This document shows positions 17,733-25,876 of a stretch of DNA of 37,134 nucleotides, piece by piece. The position numbers and the translations under genes are program-made. The notes beneath the pieces were generated by a model. The model did not search any database, had not been told where the DNA came from, and worked only from the letters and a program-made list of their open reading frames with translations. Within the stretch, counting starts at the first letter, position 1; each line of letters begins with the position of its first letter. This DNA is from DASWKG01 sp036396755 (GTDB lineage: Bacteria; Actinomycetota; UBA4738; CALAEC01), in the NCBI GenBank assembly GCA_036396755.1, contig DASWKG010000054.1, positions 1 to 37,134 on the forward strand, given 5' to 3'.

Positions 17733-18151
17733 CGACGGTCGTAGACGCGAGCGCCTTCTACGCTCAGGCTGACGGGAACGATCCGAACCATCGAGCGGTC
17801 AGCGACGCGCTCCGCGCGGAGACAGGCCTCGTGACGACCGAGGCGGTCGCGACGGAGGCGGATCATCTGATCCTGACCCGACTCGGAGTCCGAGTGGAGC
17901 TGGAGTTCCTCCGGGATCTCTCCGGGCCACTTTTCGACGTGGAGTGTCTCACGCGGGAAGAGCGCGGTATCGCCCGGGGGATCGTTCGTCGCTACCGAGA
18001 CCTGGAGCTGGGACTTGCCGATGCCTCGTTGGTTGTCCTAGCTCACCGCCACGGCACTCGACGCATCCTCACTCTGGACGAGCGAGGGTTCCGCGCTGTC
18101 AAGCCGCTCCAGGGTGGCTTCTTCACCATCCTCCCCGCGGACGCGGAATGA
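17729..18151 (+). CDS. vapC: VapC-type PIN-domain ribonuclease toxin
   Basis: 140 residues. PIN-domain nuclease that usually cleaves tRNA or rRNA when freed from antitoxin. The acidic metal-binding set is visible: D6 (TVVDAS), E38 or E43 (TTEAVATEAD), D98 (GLADASLVV) and D117 (LTLDERGF). The catalytic core therefore looks intact. The GTG start overlaps the antitoxin stop. Unusually, its own stop overlaps the ATG of the methylenetetrahydrofolate reductase (ATGA, 18148-18151), so a housekeeping gene may be translated from the toxin message. Target RNA cannot be predicted. Confidence 0.9.
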   Translation: MTTVVDASAFYAQADGNDPNHRAVSDALRAETGLVTTEAVATEADHLILTRLGVRVELEFLRDLSGPLFDVECLTREERGIARGIVRRYRDLELGLADASLVVLAHRHGTRRILTLDERGFRAVKPLQGGFFTILPADAE

Positions 18152-19065
18152 CGCTCCGGTCCGAGAGCCGCCTCGAGCGGATCCTGCACGACGGCACGTT
18201 CGCGGTGACCGCCGAGGTGGTGCCCCCGCGGGGCGCGGACCCGAACGCCGTCATGACCCAGGCCCAGCAGCTCCTGGGCTACGCGGACGCGGTGAATGTC
18301 ACCGACAACCCCACCTCGTCGGCCCACATGTCGTCGCTGGCGGGGGCCGCGCTCGTGGCGCGCGCGGGCCTCGAGCCGATCGCCCAGCTCACCGTGCGCG
18401 ATCGCAATCGCCTGGCGCTCACGGCCGACCTGCTCGGCGCGTGGGCCCTCGGCGCTCGTGCGGTGCTCTGCCTCACCGGAGACCCGGTGTCGACCGGCGA
18501 CCACCCCGACGCAACGGAGGTGATGGACCTCGACGTCATCGAGCTGATCACGCTCGCCGCGCGCCTCCGCGACGAGGGGACCGGCCTCGCCGGGACGCCG
18601 GTCGACCCGGCCCCGCGCTTCTTCGTGGGCGGCGCGGATGTGCCGCTCGCGCCCGGCTACGACCCGGCCCGGCTCGAGCGGAAGGCCGACGCGGGCATCG
18701 ACTTCGTCCAGACGCAGATCGTCTACGACGTCGACGCGATGGGGGAGTGGGCCGAGCGGCTCGGGGCGCGGGGGCTCCTCGAGCGGGTCTTCGTCCTCGC
18801 CGGTGTCGCGGCTCCTCGCGGCCCGAAGACCGCGCGCTTCATGCGGGAGCACCTCCCCGGCGTCACGGTGCCCGACGCGGTGGTGCGCCGGCTCGAGGAA
18901 GCGGGGGACGACGCGGAGAGCGAGGGCGTGCGGCTGGCCGTCGAGGTGATCGAGGGGTTGCGCGCGATCCCCGGCATCGCCGGGGTCCACGTCATGGGCC
19001 TGGGCCACGAGGAGATCGTCCGCCGCGTCATCGACGCAGCGGGCCTCCTGCCGCGCCCGGTCTAG
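18148..19065 (+). CDS. metF: Methylenetetrahydrofolate reductase
   Basis: 305 residues, a short bacterial form. It reduces 5,10-methylene-THF to 5-methyl-THF for methionine synthesis. The barrel begins FAVTAEVVPPRGADP with E23 at the position of catalytic Glu28 in E. coli MetF. VNVTDNP and LCLTGDP are the usual FAD/folate-binding stretches, and GIDFVQTQIVYD is the family's conserved 'xxTQ' segment. No other start fits: ATG 18148 overlaps the vapC stop and gives homology from the first residues. Its partner FolD lies upstream of the toxin pair. The stop shares CTAG (19062-19065) with the convergent CBS gene. A flavin partner other than FAD/NADH cannot be judged. Confidence 0.92.
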   Translation: MTLRSESRLERILHDGTFAVTAEVVPPRGADPNAVMTQAQQLLGYADAVNVTDNPTSSAHMSSLAGAALVARAGLEPIAQLTVRDRNRLALTADLLGAWALGARAVLCLTGDPVSTGDHPDATEVMDLDVIELITLAARLRDEGTGLAGTPVDPAPRFFVGGADVPLAPGYDPARLERKADAGIDFVQTQIVYDVDAMGEWAERLGARGLLERVFVLAGVAAPRGPKTARFMREHLPGVTVPDAVVRRLEEAGDDAESEGVRLAVEVIEGLRAIPGIAGVHVMGLGHEEIVRRVIDAAGLLPRPV

Positions 19066-19526
19066 TCCAGGTCGCCGGCCTCGATGCGCTTGAGCCTGCG
19101 GGCCCGGACGAGCTCGCTGGACTCGACGAGGCGGTGGAGCTCCTCGGGCTCGTTGAGGGCGCCGGCGAGGACACCGGAGAGGTCGCGCTGGGAGACGACG
19201 CCGACCAGACGGCCGCCCTCGAGCACGGGGAGGTGGCGGATCCACTTGTCGGTCATGACCGCGGCGGCCTCGCGCAGCGAGGTCCCGGGGTCGACCGTGA
19301 TGAGGTCCTTGGTCATCACCTCGGAGATCCGGGTGCTCCCCATCTCGACCCCGGTCGCGACCGCCTTCAGGATGTCGCGCTCGGTCACGATGCCGACCAG
19401 GTCCTCGCCGTCGAGCACGAGCAGCGACCCCGTTTGCTGCTCCCACATGCGTTTTGCGGCGGCCTCGAGCGTGTCGTCGGGCTGATCGGTGACGGCGGCC
19501 TGGGTCATGATGTCGGAGATCTTCAT
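19062..19526 (-). CDS. Tandem CBS-domain protein
   Basis: 154 residues made almost entirely of two CBS domains (about 1-60 and 66-125). The first has SDIMTQAAVTDQPDDTLEAAAKRM and LVGIVTERDIL, the second ISEVMTKDLITVDPGTSLREAA and LVGVVSQRDL. Such pairs bind adenosine nucleotides and sense energy charge. A short helical tail (PEELHRLVESSELVRARRLKRIE) follows. The ATG overlaps the citrate synthase stop (ATGA), so it is made together with the first TCA enzyme. A role in energy sensing is an inference from this coupling; it could equally act on another protein. Confidence 0.88.
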   Translation of the reverse strand: MKISDIMTQAAVTDQPDDTLEAAAKRMWEQQTGSLLVLDGEDLVGIVTERDILKAVATGVEMGSTRISEVMTKDLITVDPGTSLREAAAVMTDKWIRHLPVLEGGRLVGVVSQRDLSGVLAGALNEPEELHRLVESSELVRARRLKRIEAGDLD

Positions 19527-20641
19527 GCGCGCTCCTCGATGGGTACGTAGGTCTGGTTCCGCGGCCCGATGTACTCGGACTCGGGGCGGATCAGCCGGTT
19601 GTCCTCCAGCTGCTCGCGGACGTGGGCGGTCCACCCCGAGACGCGGCTCGCGGCGAACACGGTGGTGAACAGGTCGGTGGGGATGCCGAGGTAGCGGTAG
19701 ACGCTGGCGGCATAGAAGTCGACGTTCGGGTAGAGCCCCTTCTCCTCCATGACCACCTGCTCGATGCGCTGGGACATCTCGAACCACTTCGTCTCGCCCA
19801 CGCGCTCCCCGAGCTCCTGCGCCAGACGCCGCAGGTGGGTGGCCCGCGGGTCCTCGGTCTTGTAGACCCGGTGCCCGAACCCCATGATGCGCTCCTTGCG
19901 CCCGAGCTTGTCCTTGACGTGCTGCTCGACGCGGCCGACGTCGTCGATCTCCTCGAGCATCGCCATCACGGCCTCGTTCGCGCCGCCGTGCAGCGGCCCC
20001 TTCAGCGCCGCGATGGCGCCGGTGACCGCGGAGTGCACGTCCGACAGCGTCGAGGCGATCACGCGCGCGGTGAAGGTCGACGCGTTCATGGTGTGGTCGG
20101 CGTGCAGGATCAGGCAGATGTCGAACGCGCGGGCCGCCTCCTCGTCGGGCTCCTCGCCCAGCAGCGTCGCCAGGAAGTTCGCCGCGTGGGGGAGCTTGGG
20201 GTTCGGAGGGATCGGTTCCAGGCCGCTGCGGAGACGGTGGAAGGTGGCGATCATGGTGGGGAACCGAGCGATCAGCCTGATGGACTTGCGCTCGGTGCCC
20301 TCGGCCGAGTGGTCCCAGCCGTCGGGGTCGTAGGCCGACGATGCCGATACCGTCGTTCGGAGCATCGACATCGGCGAGGCCACCTCGCCGAAGGTGGGCA
20401 TGAGCCCGCCGGTGAACTCGTCGAGGTCCCGCTCCAGGACCAATCGCTCGGTCATGCCCTCGAGCTCGCCGGCGTTGGGGAGCCGCCGGTTGTGGAGCAG
20501 GTAGACCGTCTCCTCGAAGGTCGAGCTCTTCGCCAGCTCGTGGATGTCGTAGCCGACGTACCACAGACGGCCCAGCTTGCCGTCGATGTCGGAGACGTGC
20601 GTCTGCGCCGCGACGACGTCGGCGAGGCCCTTCTCCGTCAC
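19523..20641 (-). CDS. gltA: Citrate synthase
   Basis: 372 residues, the short (type I-like) form common in Gram-positives and archaea. It condenses acetyl-CoA and oxaloacetate, the entry to the TCA cycle. The catalytic set is visible: H183 in HADHTMNAST, H218 in GPLHGGANE and D308 in YPNVDFY, with H257 in GFGHRVYKTEDPRA contacting oxaloacetate. The N-terminal KGLADVVAAQTHVSDIDG motif is standard. GTG at 20641 has a strong GAGGAGG five bases upstream. 2-Methylcitrate synthase belongs to the same family and cannot be wholly excluded, since MCM shows that propionyl-CoA is handled here. Confidence 0.92.
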   Translation of the reverse strand: MTEKGLADVVAAQTHVSDIDGKLGRLWYVGYDIHELAKSSTFEETVYLLHNRRLPNAGELEGMTERLVLERDLDEFTGGLMPTFGEVASPMSMLRTTVSASSAYDPDGWDHSAEGTERKSIRLIARFPTMIATFHRLRSGLEPIPPNPKLPHAANFLATLLGEEPDEEAARAFDICLILHADHTMNASTFTARVIASTLSDVHSAVTGAIAALKGPLHGGANEAVMAMLEEIDDVGRVEQHVKDKLGRKERIMGFGHRVYKTEDPRATHLRRLAQELGERVGETKWFEMSQRIEQVVMEEKGLYPNVDFYAASVYRYLGIPTDLFTTVFAASRVSGWTAHVREQLEDNRLIRPESEYIGPRNQTYVPIEERA

Positions 20642-20680
20642 TCGATCCTCCTCTGTCCGTCCCCTCGCGCTCCCGGGGCG

Positions 20681-20716
20681 AGTCTAGCAGGGGGCCCTCC
20701 CGCGAGCGGCTATGAT
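20681..20716. promoter_or_regulatory. Divergent promoters of gltA and icd1
   Basis: On the minus strand TAGACT (20686-20681) precedes gltA, giving a leader of about 32 bases. On the plus strand TATGAT (20711-20716) precedes the isocitrate dehydrogenase gene with a short leader carrying GGAAGGAG (20732-20739). Both genes use Shine-Dalgarno starts, unlike the leaderless genes elsewhere in the window. No shared operator is obvious. Confidence 0.45.
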
Positions 20717-20747
20717 GACCGCGACCGAGCCCGGAAGGAGACCTTCG

Positions 20748-21836
20748 ATGGCGCACCGTGTGACGTTGATCCCCGGCGACGGGGTCGGACCCGAGCTCTC
20801 CGAGGCCACCCGCCGGGTCCTCGAGGCGACCGGCGTGGCGTTCGACTGGGACGTGCAGGACGCCGGAGCCGACGTGATGGACACGTACGGGACGCCGCTC
20901 CCCGACCACGTCCTCGACTCGATCCGCGCGAACGGCGTGGCGATCAAGGGCCCCATCACGACCCCCGTCGGCAAGGGGTTCCGGAGCGTGAACGTGGCCC
21001 TCCGCAAGGAGCTGGACCTGTTCTGCTGCCTCCGCCCGGCGAAGAGCTACCCGGGGGTGCGGTCCCGCTACGAGAACGTCGACCTGGTGATCTGCCGGGA
21101 GAACCACGAGGACCTGTACGCCGGGATCGAATTCGAACAGGGGGCCGACGAGACCAGGCGCCTGATCGAGTTCATCGCGGAGGCGACGGGCGATCGGATC
21201 CGTGAGGACTCCGGCATCTCGATCAAGCCGATCTCGGTCACCGGCACGGAACGGATCGTGAAGTGGGCGATGGAGTACGCGCGCCGGGAGGGGCGGAAGA
21301 AGGTCACCGCCGTGCACAAGGCCAACATCATGAAGTTCTCCGACGGGCTGTTCCTCGAGGTGGCCCGCAAGGTGGCGGCCGGGTACTCCGACATCGAGTT
21401 CGAGGACCGCATCGTCGACAACCTGTCGATGCAGCTCGTCGCCCGCCCCGAGGAGTACGACGTGCTCGTCCTCCCGAACCTCTACGGCGACATCGTCTCC
21501 GACCTGTGCGCGGGCCTGATCGGGGGCCTCGGCGTGGCCCCCGGCGGCAACATCGGCGACAGCGTCGCGGTGTTCGAGGCGACCCACGGAAGCGCCCCGA
21601 AGTACAAGGGGATGAACAAGGTCAACCCGATGGCCATGATGTTCTCCGGCATGCTGATGCTCCGCCACCTCGACGAGCGCGACGCGGCCGACCGTCTCGA
21701 GCGCGCGCTCGCCGCCGTGATCGCCGAGGGCACCGGCGTCACCTACGACATGAAGCCCTCGCGCGACGACCCCACCGCGGTCGGCACGTCGCAGGTCGCC
21801 GACGCCGTCATCGCGAAGCTGGAGGCCGGGGCGTAG
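20748..21836 (+). CDS. Isocitrate dehydrogenase, NAD-type, paralogue 1
   Basis: 362-residue decarboxylating beta-hydroxyacid dehydrogenase of the isocitrate/isopropylmalate family. The protein begins MAHRVTLIPGDGVGPE. VTGTERIVKWAMEYARR and HKANIMKFSDGLFLE are IDH-like rather than isopropylmalate-like, and LPNLYGDIVSDLCAGLIGG plus ATHGSAPKY are the metal and cofactor segments. It would convert isocitrate to 2-oxoglutarate. One oddity: the strictly kept 'RENTED' segment is RENHED here. A second paralogue lies at 26106-27170. ATG 20748 has GGAAGGAG eight bases upstream. Substrate could still be a related 2-hydroxyacid; placement next to citrate synthase favours isocitrate. Confidence 0.88.
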   Translation: MAHRVTLIPGDGVGPELSEATRRVLEATGVAFDWDVQDAGADVMDTYGTPLPDHVLDSIRANGVAIKGPITTPVGKGFRSVNVALRKELDLFCCLRPAKSYPGVRSRYENVDLVICRENHEDLYAGIEFEQGADETRRLIEFIAEATGDRIREDSGISIKPISVTGTERIVKWAMEYARREGRKKVTAVHKANIMKFSDGLFLEVARKVAAGYSDIEFEDRIVDNLSMQLVARPEEYDVLVLPNLYGDIVSDLCAGLIGGLGVAPGGNIGDSVAVFEATHGSAPKYKGMNKVNPMAMMFSGMLMLRHLDERDAADRLERALAAVIAEGTGVTYDMKPSRDDPTAVGTSQVADAVIAKLEAGA

Positions 21837-21842
21837 GGAGCC

Positions 21843-21858
21843 GGCGCCTACGGGCGCC
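21843..21858. terminator. Bidirectional hairpin with UACG loop between convergent genes
   Basis: GGCGCC-TACG-GGCGCC: six-base-pair stem closed by an extra-stable C(UACG)G-type tetraloop. It begins in the 11-base gap between icd1 and the convergent zincin-like gene and extends into the last codons of the latter. There is no T-tract. Confidence 0.4.
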
Positions 21859-22813
21859 CGGCGACGAGCAGGTACGGGCTGTCGGCGAGGTCCCGGAGCG
21901 GGAGGCCGTGCTTGAAATAGTCGTCGCGGCCGCGGTCGAGCACCTTGGCGGCGAGCGGTCCCGACGCGTAGGGGAACATCACGTCCTCCATCTCGGGATC
22001 GCCGCCGAGGGAGACGAGCGCGGGGGTGCAGACATGACCCGTCGCGGCCGGTTTGCAGTCGTGCGGCGCGGCGAGCGGCACCGCGCCGTCGTTGTGCATC
22101 AGCTCCTGCTGGGCGATCGACTCCGCCCACGACGGCGTGCGACGGTCGGGGGCGAGGTCGAGGCCCCCGCACCCTTCGTCGCTGTAGAGGTAGACGGCCG
22201 AGTATCGGCCCACCTCGTTCGGGTCGTCGGAGAGCGGGTAGTCGCCCTCGCCGCAGACCGAGCCCGCGTCGGTCGCCGCGTACACGAGGTAGCGCTTCTC
22301 GGGATCGCTCAGGCCGTGGGCGGTGAGGACCGCCTCGACGTCGGCGAGCGTGGTGAGGTCCTCGGATCGGGCGCCGCTGTCGACGAACGTCACGTCGATG
22401 GCCCTGACCGGCCGCCGGCGGTGCGGTGCCCGGAAGGAGAAGACGTCGAGCCGCCACCGGAGCCCGGCCTGCTCGCTGAGCCAGGCGTCCTGCGAGCGCA
22501 CGGAGTCCTCGAGGATGCCGAGCCGGTCGAGCGCCGGGGCGGGTTGGTTCTTCGTCGTGAGATAGACGACGTGCACGAGCGGTCCACCGGCGTCGGGCCG
22601 GTTCTCCGTGGCGCGCGGGATCCGCCACGGGTAGCGGCGGCGGAACTCCGCGGCGGCCGGCCCGTCCCCGGCCGTGAGCGAGGCCGGGGGCGCGAGCAGC
22701 CGCGCCACCCGGGGGAGGTCGAGGTCGTGCCGTGCGTCGCTACGAGCCGACGACGGCGCCGCCGGCAGGGCGAGCAGCAGCGCCGAGAGCGCGAGGGCGC
22801 GCGACGACCTCAC
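21848..22813 (-). CDS. Secreted zincin-like protein with altered HExxH motif
   Basis: 321 residues with a signal peptide (1-23, LALPAAPSSARS). The mature domain shows HVVYLTTKNQPAP (81-93), VDSG (144-147) and a C-terminal segment QQELMHNDGAVPLAAPHDC (235-253) followed by GHVC. This resembles a zinc-protease helix and downstream His of a family of secreted actinobacterial proteins (HExxH...GAV...APH), but the first zinc-binding His is Q236 while E237, H240 and H251 remain. Four cysteines (187, 215, 253, 262) could make two disulfides. It is probably catalytically altered or a binding protein. The GTG at 22813 overlaps the stop of the M14 carboxypeptidase gene, so the two secreted proteins are co-produced. 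Confidence 0.75.
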   Translation of the reverse strand: MRSSRALALSALLLALPAAPSSARSDARHDLDLPRVARLLAPPASLTAGDGPAAAEFRRRYPWRIPRATENRPDAGGPLVHVVYLTTKNQPAPALDRLGILEDSVRSQDAWLSEQAGLRWRLDVFSFRAPHRRRPVRAIDVTFVDSGARSEDLTTLADVEAVLTAHGLSDPEKRYLVYAATDAGSVCGEGDYPLSDDPNEVGRYSAVYLYSDEGCGGLDLAPDRRTPSWAESIAQQELMHNDGAVPLAAPHDCKPAATGHVCTPALVSLGGDPEMEDVMFPYASGPLAAKVLDRGRDDYFKHGLPLRDLADSPYLLVAGRP

Positions 22814-24789
22814 ACCCCCGCTGCCAGCATGTTGTTCAGGATCTGCCCGCCCGCCACGGTGACGCCGTAGTCCGCCAGGCCGTAGAAGTGGTGCAGGCTC
22901 TCCTGCGCGGGCGGGAGGAGCGCCCCGATGATCCCGATGGTCCCGTCGCCCAGCGGAAGCCGGCCGAGGCTGGTGCGCGTGGTGGCGCTGCCGAAGTGGC
23001 CGAGGTGCGTTCCGCCGGCCGACTCGAGGCTCGAGCGCGTGACCGTCCAGTGCGGGGCGTTGTTGGTGGCGGAGTAGCCGAGCGGGACCTCGTAGTAGGT
23101 CTGGCTGGCCGTCTCGTACACGCCCTCGAGGTACGGGTCGGCGAAGTCGTCGATGTTGACGTGACCAGCGTTGGAGAGGCCCTTGGTGACGGCCGACTCG
23201 GGGATCGCGGTGAGCTTCGGCAGGAAGAACCTGACGGCCTCGTCGGTGAGAACCAGGTTGCCGCCGCCCGTCACGAAGTCCCGCAGGGCGCCGATCGTCG
23301 CGGCCTCGTCGACCGGACGCCCCGCGCCGTCGGCGGGAAGCCCGCCGCTCACGATCACGAAGGAGTCGAGGCCCTCGAGGTCCGCGAACGCATCAGCGTC
23401 GCCGTCGCCGGCAACGTCCGCCGCGAGCACCGGCCGCAGCGGCGTGCTGGCGACCTCGGAGAGATCCTCGAAGTACCGCATCGGCGTGGCTGAGTAGGAC
23501 TGGGGCACGACGCCGGCGGGGGGCGGCGGGCCTCCGTACCCGTTCGCGTCGGTGTCGGTCACCACGGCCGGGTCGAACAGGTATCCGGTCTCGCCGACGT
23601 CGAAGGACACCTCGAGGTCGTGGGTCACCAGGGCCTCGACGGCCAGCGTCTCGATCTCGGCCCGCACGGCGGCCACGTGCGCCTGCTCGAGCGGGAACAG
23701 CCAGGTGGAGTTGGGGACCTGGTGCGAGAGGAAGTGCTCGACGTCCATCTCGACCGCGCCGGTCTGGGTGAAGAAGTCGCCCATGAACCCCGAGTCGTCG
23801 TAGTTCACCACGTCGTACGCGGTCGCATAGTCGGCGGGACGCATCCCAGCGACCGCTCCGGCGATGTCGCCCAGCACGACGCCCTGTTCCTCGAAGTAGC
23901 GGTAGACGTTCGACTTCATATGGCGCGCCAGCGCCTCCTCCTTGACCTGCATCGCAGGGTCCCACTGCCCGGCCGGGTACATCATGTCGGCAAACGCGTT
24001 GTTGACCGAGGTCAGCTCACCGTGCAGGTCGGCCGCCACCACGGGCTGGACCCCCTGCACGAACTTCGCCCACGCCTTCGCCTCCGGCTCGCTCTGCGGG
24101 AGCGGGCGGCCCGACGTCTGGACCCATCCCATCGTGGGGAACTGCCGGTTGAGGTCCGTTCCGTTGCCGTTGCCGCGCGTGAACAGCCCGCCGTTCTGCA
24201 GGTCGCCGGCCGCCCAGCCGTCGGGGTTGGGGTTGGAGAGGTACAGGTGGACCTTCCGCAGGAGCTCGCTCGCGGGGATCGCGACCGAGTCCGCGTCGGT
24301 CCCGTTCCGCACCAGGTGGCCCGGTTCGGACGTGGCCCAGCGGGCGAGGTCCTCCGCGTAGCGGACGCCGCCCTCGAGGCCGGCCCGCTCGGCGCCGTGG
24401 ACCGAGAGCGACACCGTGACGGGCGCCTTGCCCTCCTCGGCGACCCGGAAGTCGGTGACCTCGATCACCCAGATGTCCCGCCCGTCGGCCGAGACAGCCG
24501 TGGGGTCGTTCAGCAGGGTGGCGAGGGTGTTCACCTTCACGAAGTTCGGGAATCGCTGGGCGAGGGCCTTGATGCCCAGCTCGTACTCGCCGGCCACGCC
24601 CGCGGCGCCACCCGCGGGACCGTCGTGCTGGATGAAGGTCGCCGAGAGCGCGGGCTCGGCGAAGATGCGGAAGCCGCAGGCCGCTTCGGCCTCGGGGGCG
24701 ACCCAGCAGACGGGGGCACCGAAGGCCGGGAGGGCGGCCCCGGCGACGATCCCGGCGGTCAGCAGGACGGAAAGCGTGGTGCGCTTCAT
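22810..24789 (-). CDS. Secreted M14-family zinc carboxypeptidase
   Basis: 659 residues. Signal peptide 1-25 (ending ALPAFGA). The M14 domain shows the zinc set H131-x-x-E134 (SVHGAERAG) and H256 (ADLHGE), with N214-R215 for substrate C-terminus binding. A glutamate in GAVEMDVEHF (345-353) is the probable general base. The pattern NPNPDGW and DLNRQFP is typical. A C-terminal region of some 200 residues (from about 440) contains 'GGNLVLTDEAVRFF' and has no recognised catalytic motif; it is a possible gelsolin/GATase-like accessory domain. ATG 24789 follows AAGGAG. It trims C-terminal residues from extracellular peptides, feeding the aap transporter in principle. It overlaps the zincin-like gene. 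Confidence 0.92.
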   Translation of the reverse strand: MKRTTLSVLLTAGIVAGAALPAFGAPVCWVAPEAEAACGFRIFAEPALSATFIQHDGPAGGAAGVAGEYELGIKALAQRFPNFVKVNTLATLLNDPTAVSADGRDIWVIEVTDFRVAEEGKAPVTVSLSVHGAERAGLEGGVRYAEDLARWATSEPGHLVRNGTDADSVAIPASELLRKVHLYLSNPNPDGWAAGDLQNGGLFTRGNGNGTDLNRQFPTMGWVQTSGRPLPQSEPEAKAWAKFVQGVQPVVAADLHGELTSVNNAFADMMYPAGQWDPAMQVKEEALARHMKSNVYRYFEEQGVVLGDIAGAVAGMRPADYATAYDVVNYDDSGFMGDFFTQTGAVEMDVEHFLSHQVPNSTWLFPLEQAHVAAVRAEIETLAVEALVTHDLEVSFDVGETGYLFDPAVVTDTDANGYGGPPPPAGVVPQSYSATPMRYFEDLSEVASTPLRPVLAADVAGDGDADAFADLEGLDSFVIVSGGLPADGAGRPVDEAATIGALRDFVTGGGNLVLTDEAVRFFLPKLTAIPESAVTKGLSNAGHVNIDDFADPYLEGVYETASQTYYEVPLGYSATNNAPHWTVTRSSLESAGGTHLGHFGSATTRTSLGRLPLGDGTIGIIGALLPPAQESLHHFYGLADYGVTVAGGQILNNMLAAGV

Positions 24790-24846
24790 GAGAGCTCCTT
24801 CGTAGAGGTGACGAGGAAAGGTTCGTGCGCGCGGCCCCGGCTCCCT

Positions 24847-24862
24847 TTGTGCACTTGCACAA
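24847..24862. promoter_or_regulatory. Inverted repeat, candidate operator between pepM14 and mdh
   Basis: TTGTGC-ACTT-GCACAA: two six-base arms around four central bases, standing in an A/T-richer patch of an otherwise GC-rich 149-base intergenic region between divergent genes. It lies 58 bases before the carboxypeptidase start and 41 bases before the mdh -10 box. It has the size of a dimeric repressor site, but the regulator is unknown. Confidence 0.5.
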
Positions 24863-24902
24863 GTCGGCGGCGAGCCGTTCCCGACGGCCGGGCCTCGCCG
24901 CG

Positions 24903-24908
24903 TAGGAT
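24903..24908 (+). promoter_or_regulatory. -10 element of mdh
   Basis: TAGGAT lies 30 bases before the GTG at 24939; GAGGAG in the leader serves as ribosome-binding site. Confidence 0.4.
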
Positions 24909-24938
24909 GAGGGCACCCGAGCCGACCGAGGAGCAGCC

Positions 24939-25871
24939 GTGAAGGTCACCGTCGTTGGAAGTGGATTCGTCGGAGCAACCACCACCATGCGCGTCGCCCA
25001 GAAGGGCCTCGCCGACGAGGTGGTGATGATCGACATCGTCGAGGGCCTGCCGCAGGGCCTCGCGCTCGACATGAACCAGTCGTCGCCGATCGAGGGGTTC
25101 GAGCCGGTCGTGCGCGGCACGAACGACTACGGCGACACCGCGGGGTCGGACGTCGTGGTCATCACGGCCGGCCTGCCCCGCCAGCCCGGGATGAGCCGGA
25201 TGGACCTGCTCGGCAAGAACGCCGGCATCATGCGAACGGTCGCGGGCGAGGTGCGCGACGCGAGCCCCGAGGCGATCGTGATCGTGGTGTCGAACCCGCT
25301 CGACGAGATGACCTTCCTCGCCGCCGAGGTCACGGGCTTCCCGCGCGAGCGGGTGATGGGGATGGCCGGGACCCTCGACTCGGCCCGGCTCGTGTACTTC
25401 ATCGCCGCCGAGCTCGGCGTCTCGCCCTCGGTGGTTCGGGCGATGACGCTCGGCTCCCACGGCGAGGCCATGGTGCCGCTGCCCGGACAGGCCACGGTCG
25501 ACGGCAAGCCGCTCCGCGACCTCGTCGACGAGGAGACCCTCGAGCGCCTGTACGCGCGGACCCGGGATGCCGGCGCCGAGATCGTCGGCTACCTCAAGAA
25601 GGGGAGCGCCTACTACGCGCCGTCGGCCGCGGCGGCCCAGATGGTGAACGGGATCGCCGGCGACACCAAGGAGGTGCTGCCGGTCTGCGCCTGGGCGACC
25701 GGTCAGTACGGGATCGACGGCGTGTACGTCGGGGTGCCGGCCCGGCTCGGACGCATCGGGGTCGAGGAGGTCGTCGAGCTCGACCTCGGCGACACGGAGC
25801 TCGCAGCCCTTCGCGAGGCGGCCGAGGGCATCCGGGCGAAGTGCGCCGACCTCGCGAACCTGGGAGGCTGA
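24939..25871 (+). CDS. mdh: Malate dehydrogenase
   Basis: 310 residues, the lactate-dehydrogenase-like form of malate dehydrogenase. It opens MKVTVVGSGFVGATT, the Rossmann nucleotide loop. ITAGLPRQPGMSRMDLL carries the arginine at the position that selects malate over lactate (Arg in MDH, Gln in LDH). VSNPLDEMTFLA and LGSHGEAMVPL hold the catalytic aspartate/histidine region. It closes the TCA cycle by making oxaloacetate for citrate synthase. The GTG at 24939 follows GAGGAG. A 55-residue ORF sits five bases downstream on the same strand and is likely in the same transcript. Confidence 0.95.
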   Translation: MKVTVVGSGFVGATTTMRVAQKGLADEVVMIDIVEGLPQGLALDMNQSSPIEGFEPVVRGTNDYGDTAGSDVVVITAGLPRQPGMSRMDLLGKNAGIMRTVAGEVRDASPEAIVIVVSNPLDEMTFLAAEVTGFPRERVMGMAGTLDSARLVYFIAAELGVSPSVVRAMTLGSHGEAMVPLPGQATVDGKPLRDLVDEETLERLYARTRDAGAEIVGYLKKGSAYYAPSAAAAQMVNGIAGDTKEVLPVCAWATGQYGIDGVYVGVPARLGRIGVEEVVELDLGDTELAALREAAEGIRAKCADLANLGG

Positions 25872-25876
25872 GCCCG

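Noticed and set aside
19062..22628. 1188-codon open frame on the minus strand
   Set aside because: It runs antisense to icd1 and through citrate synthase in the wrong frame; only the final CBS-domain part is a real gene.
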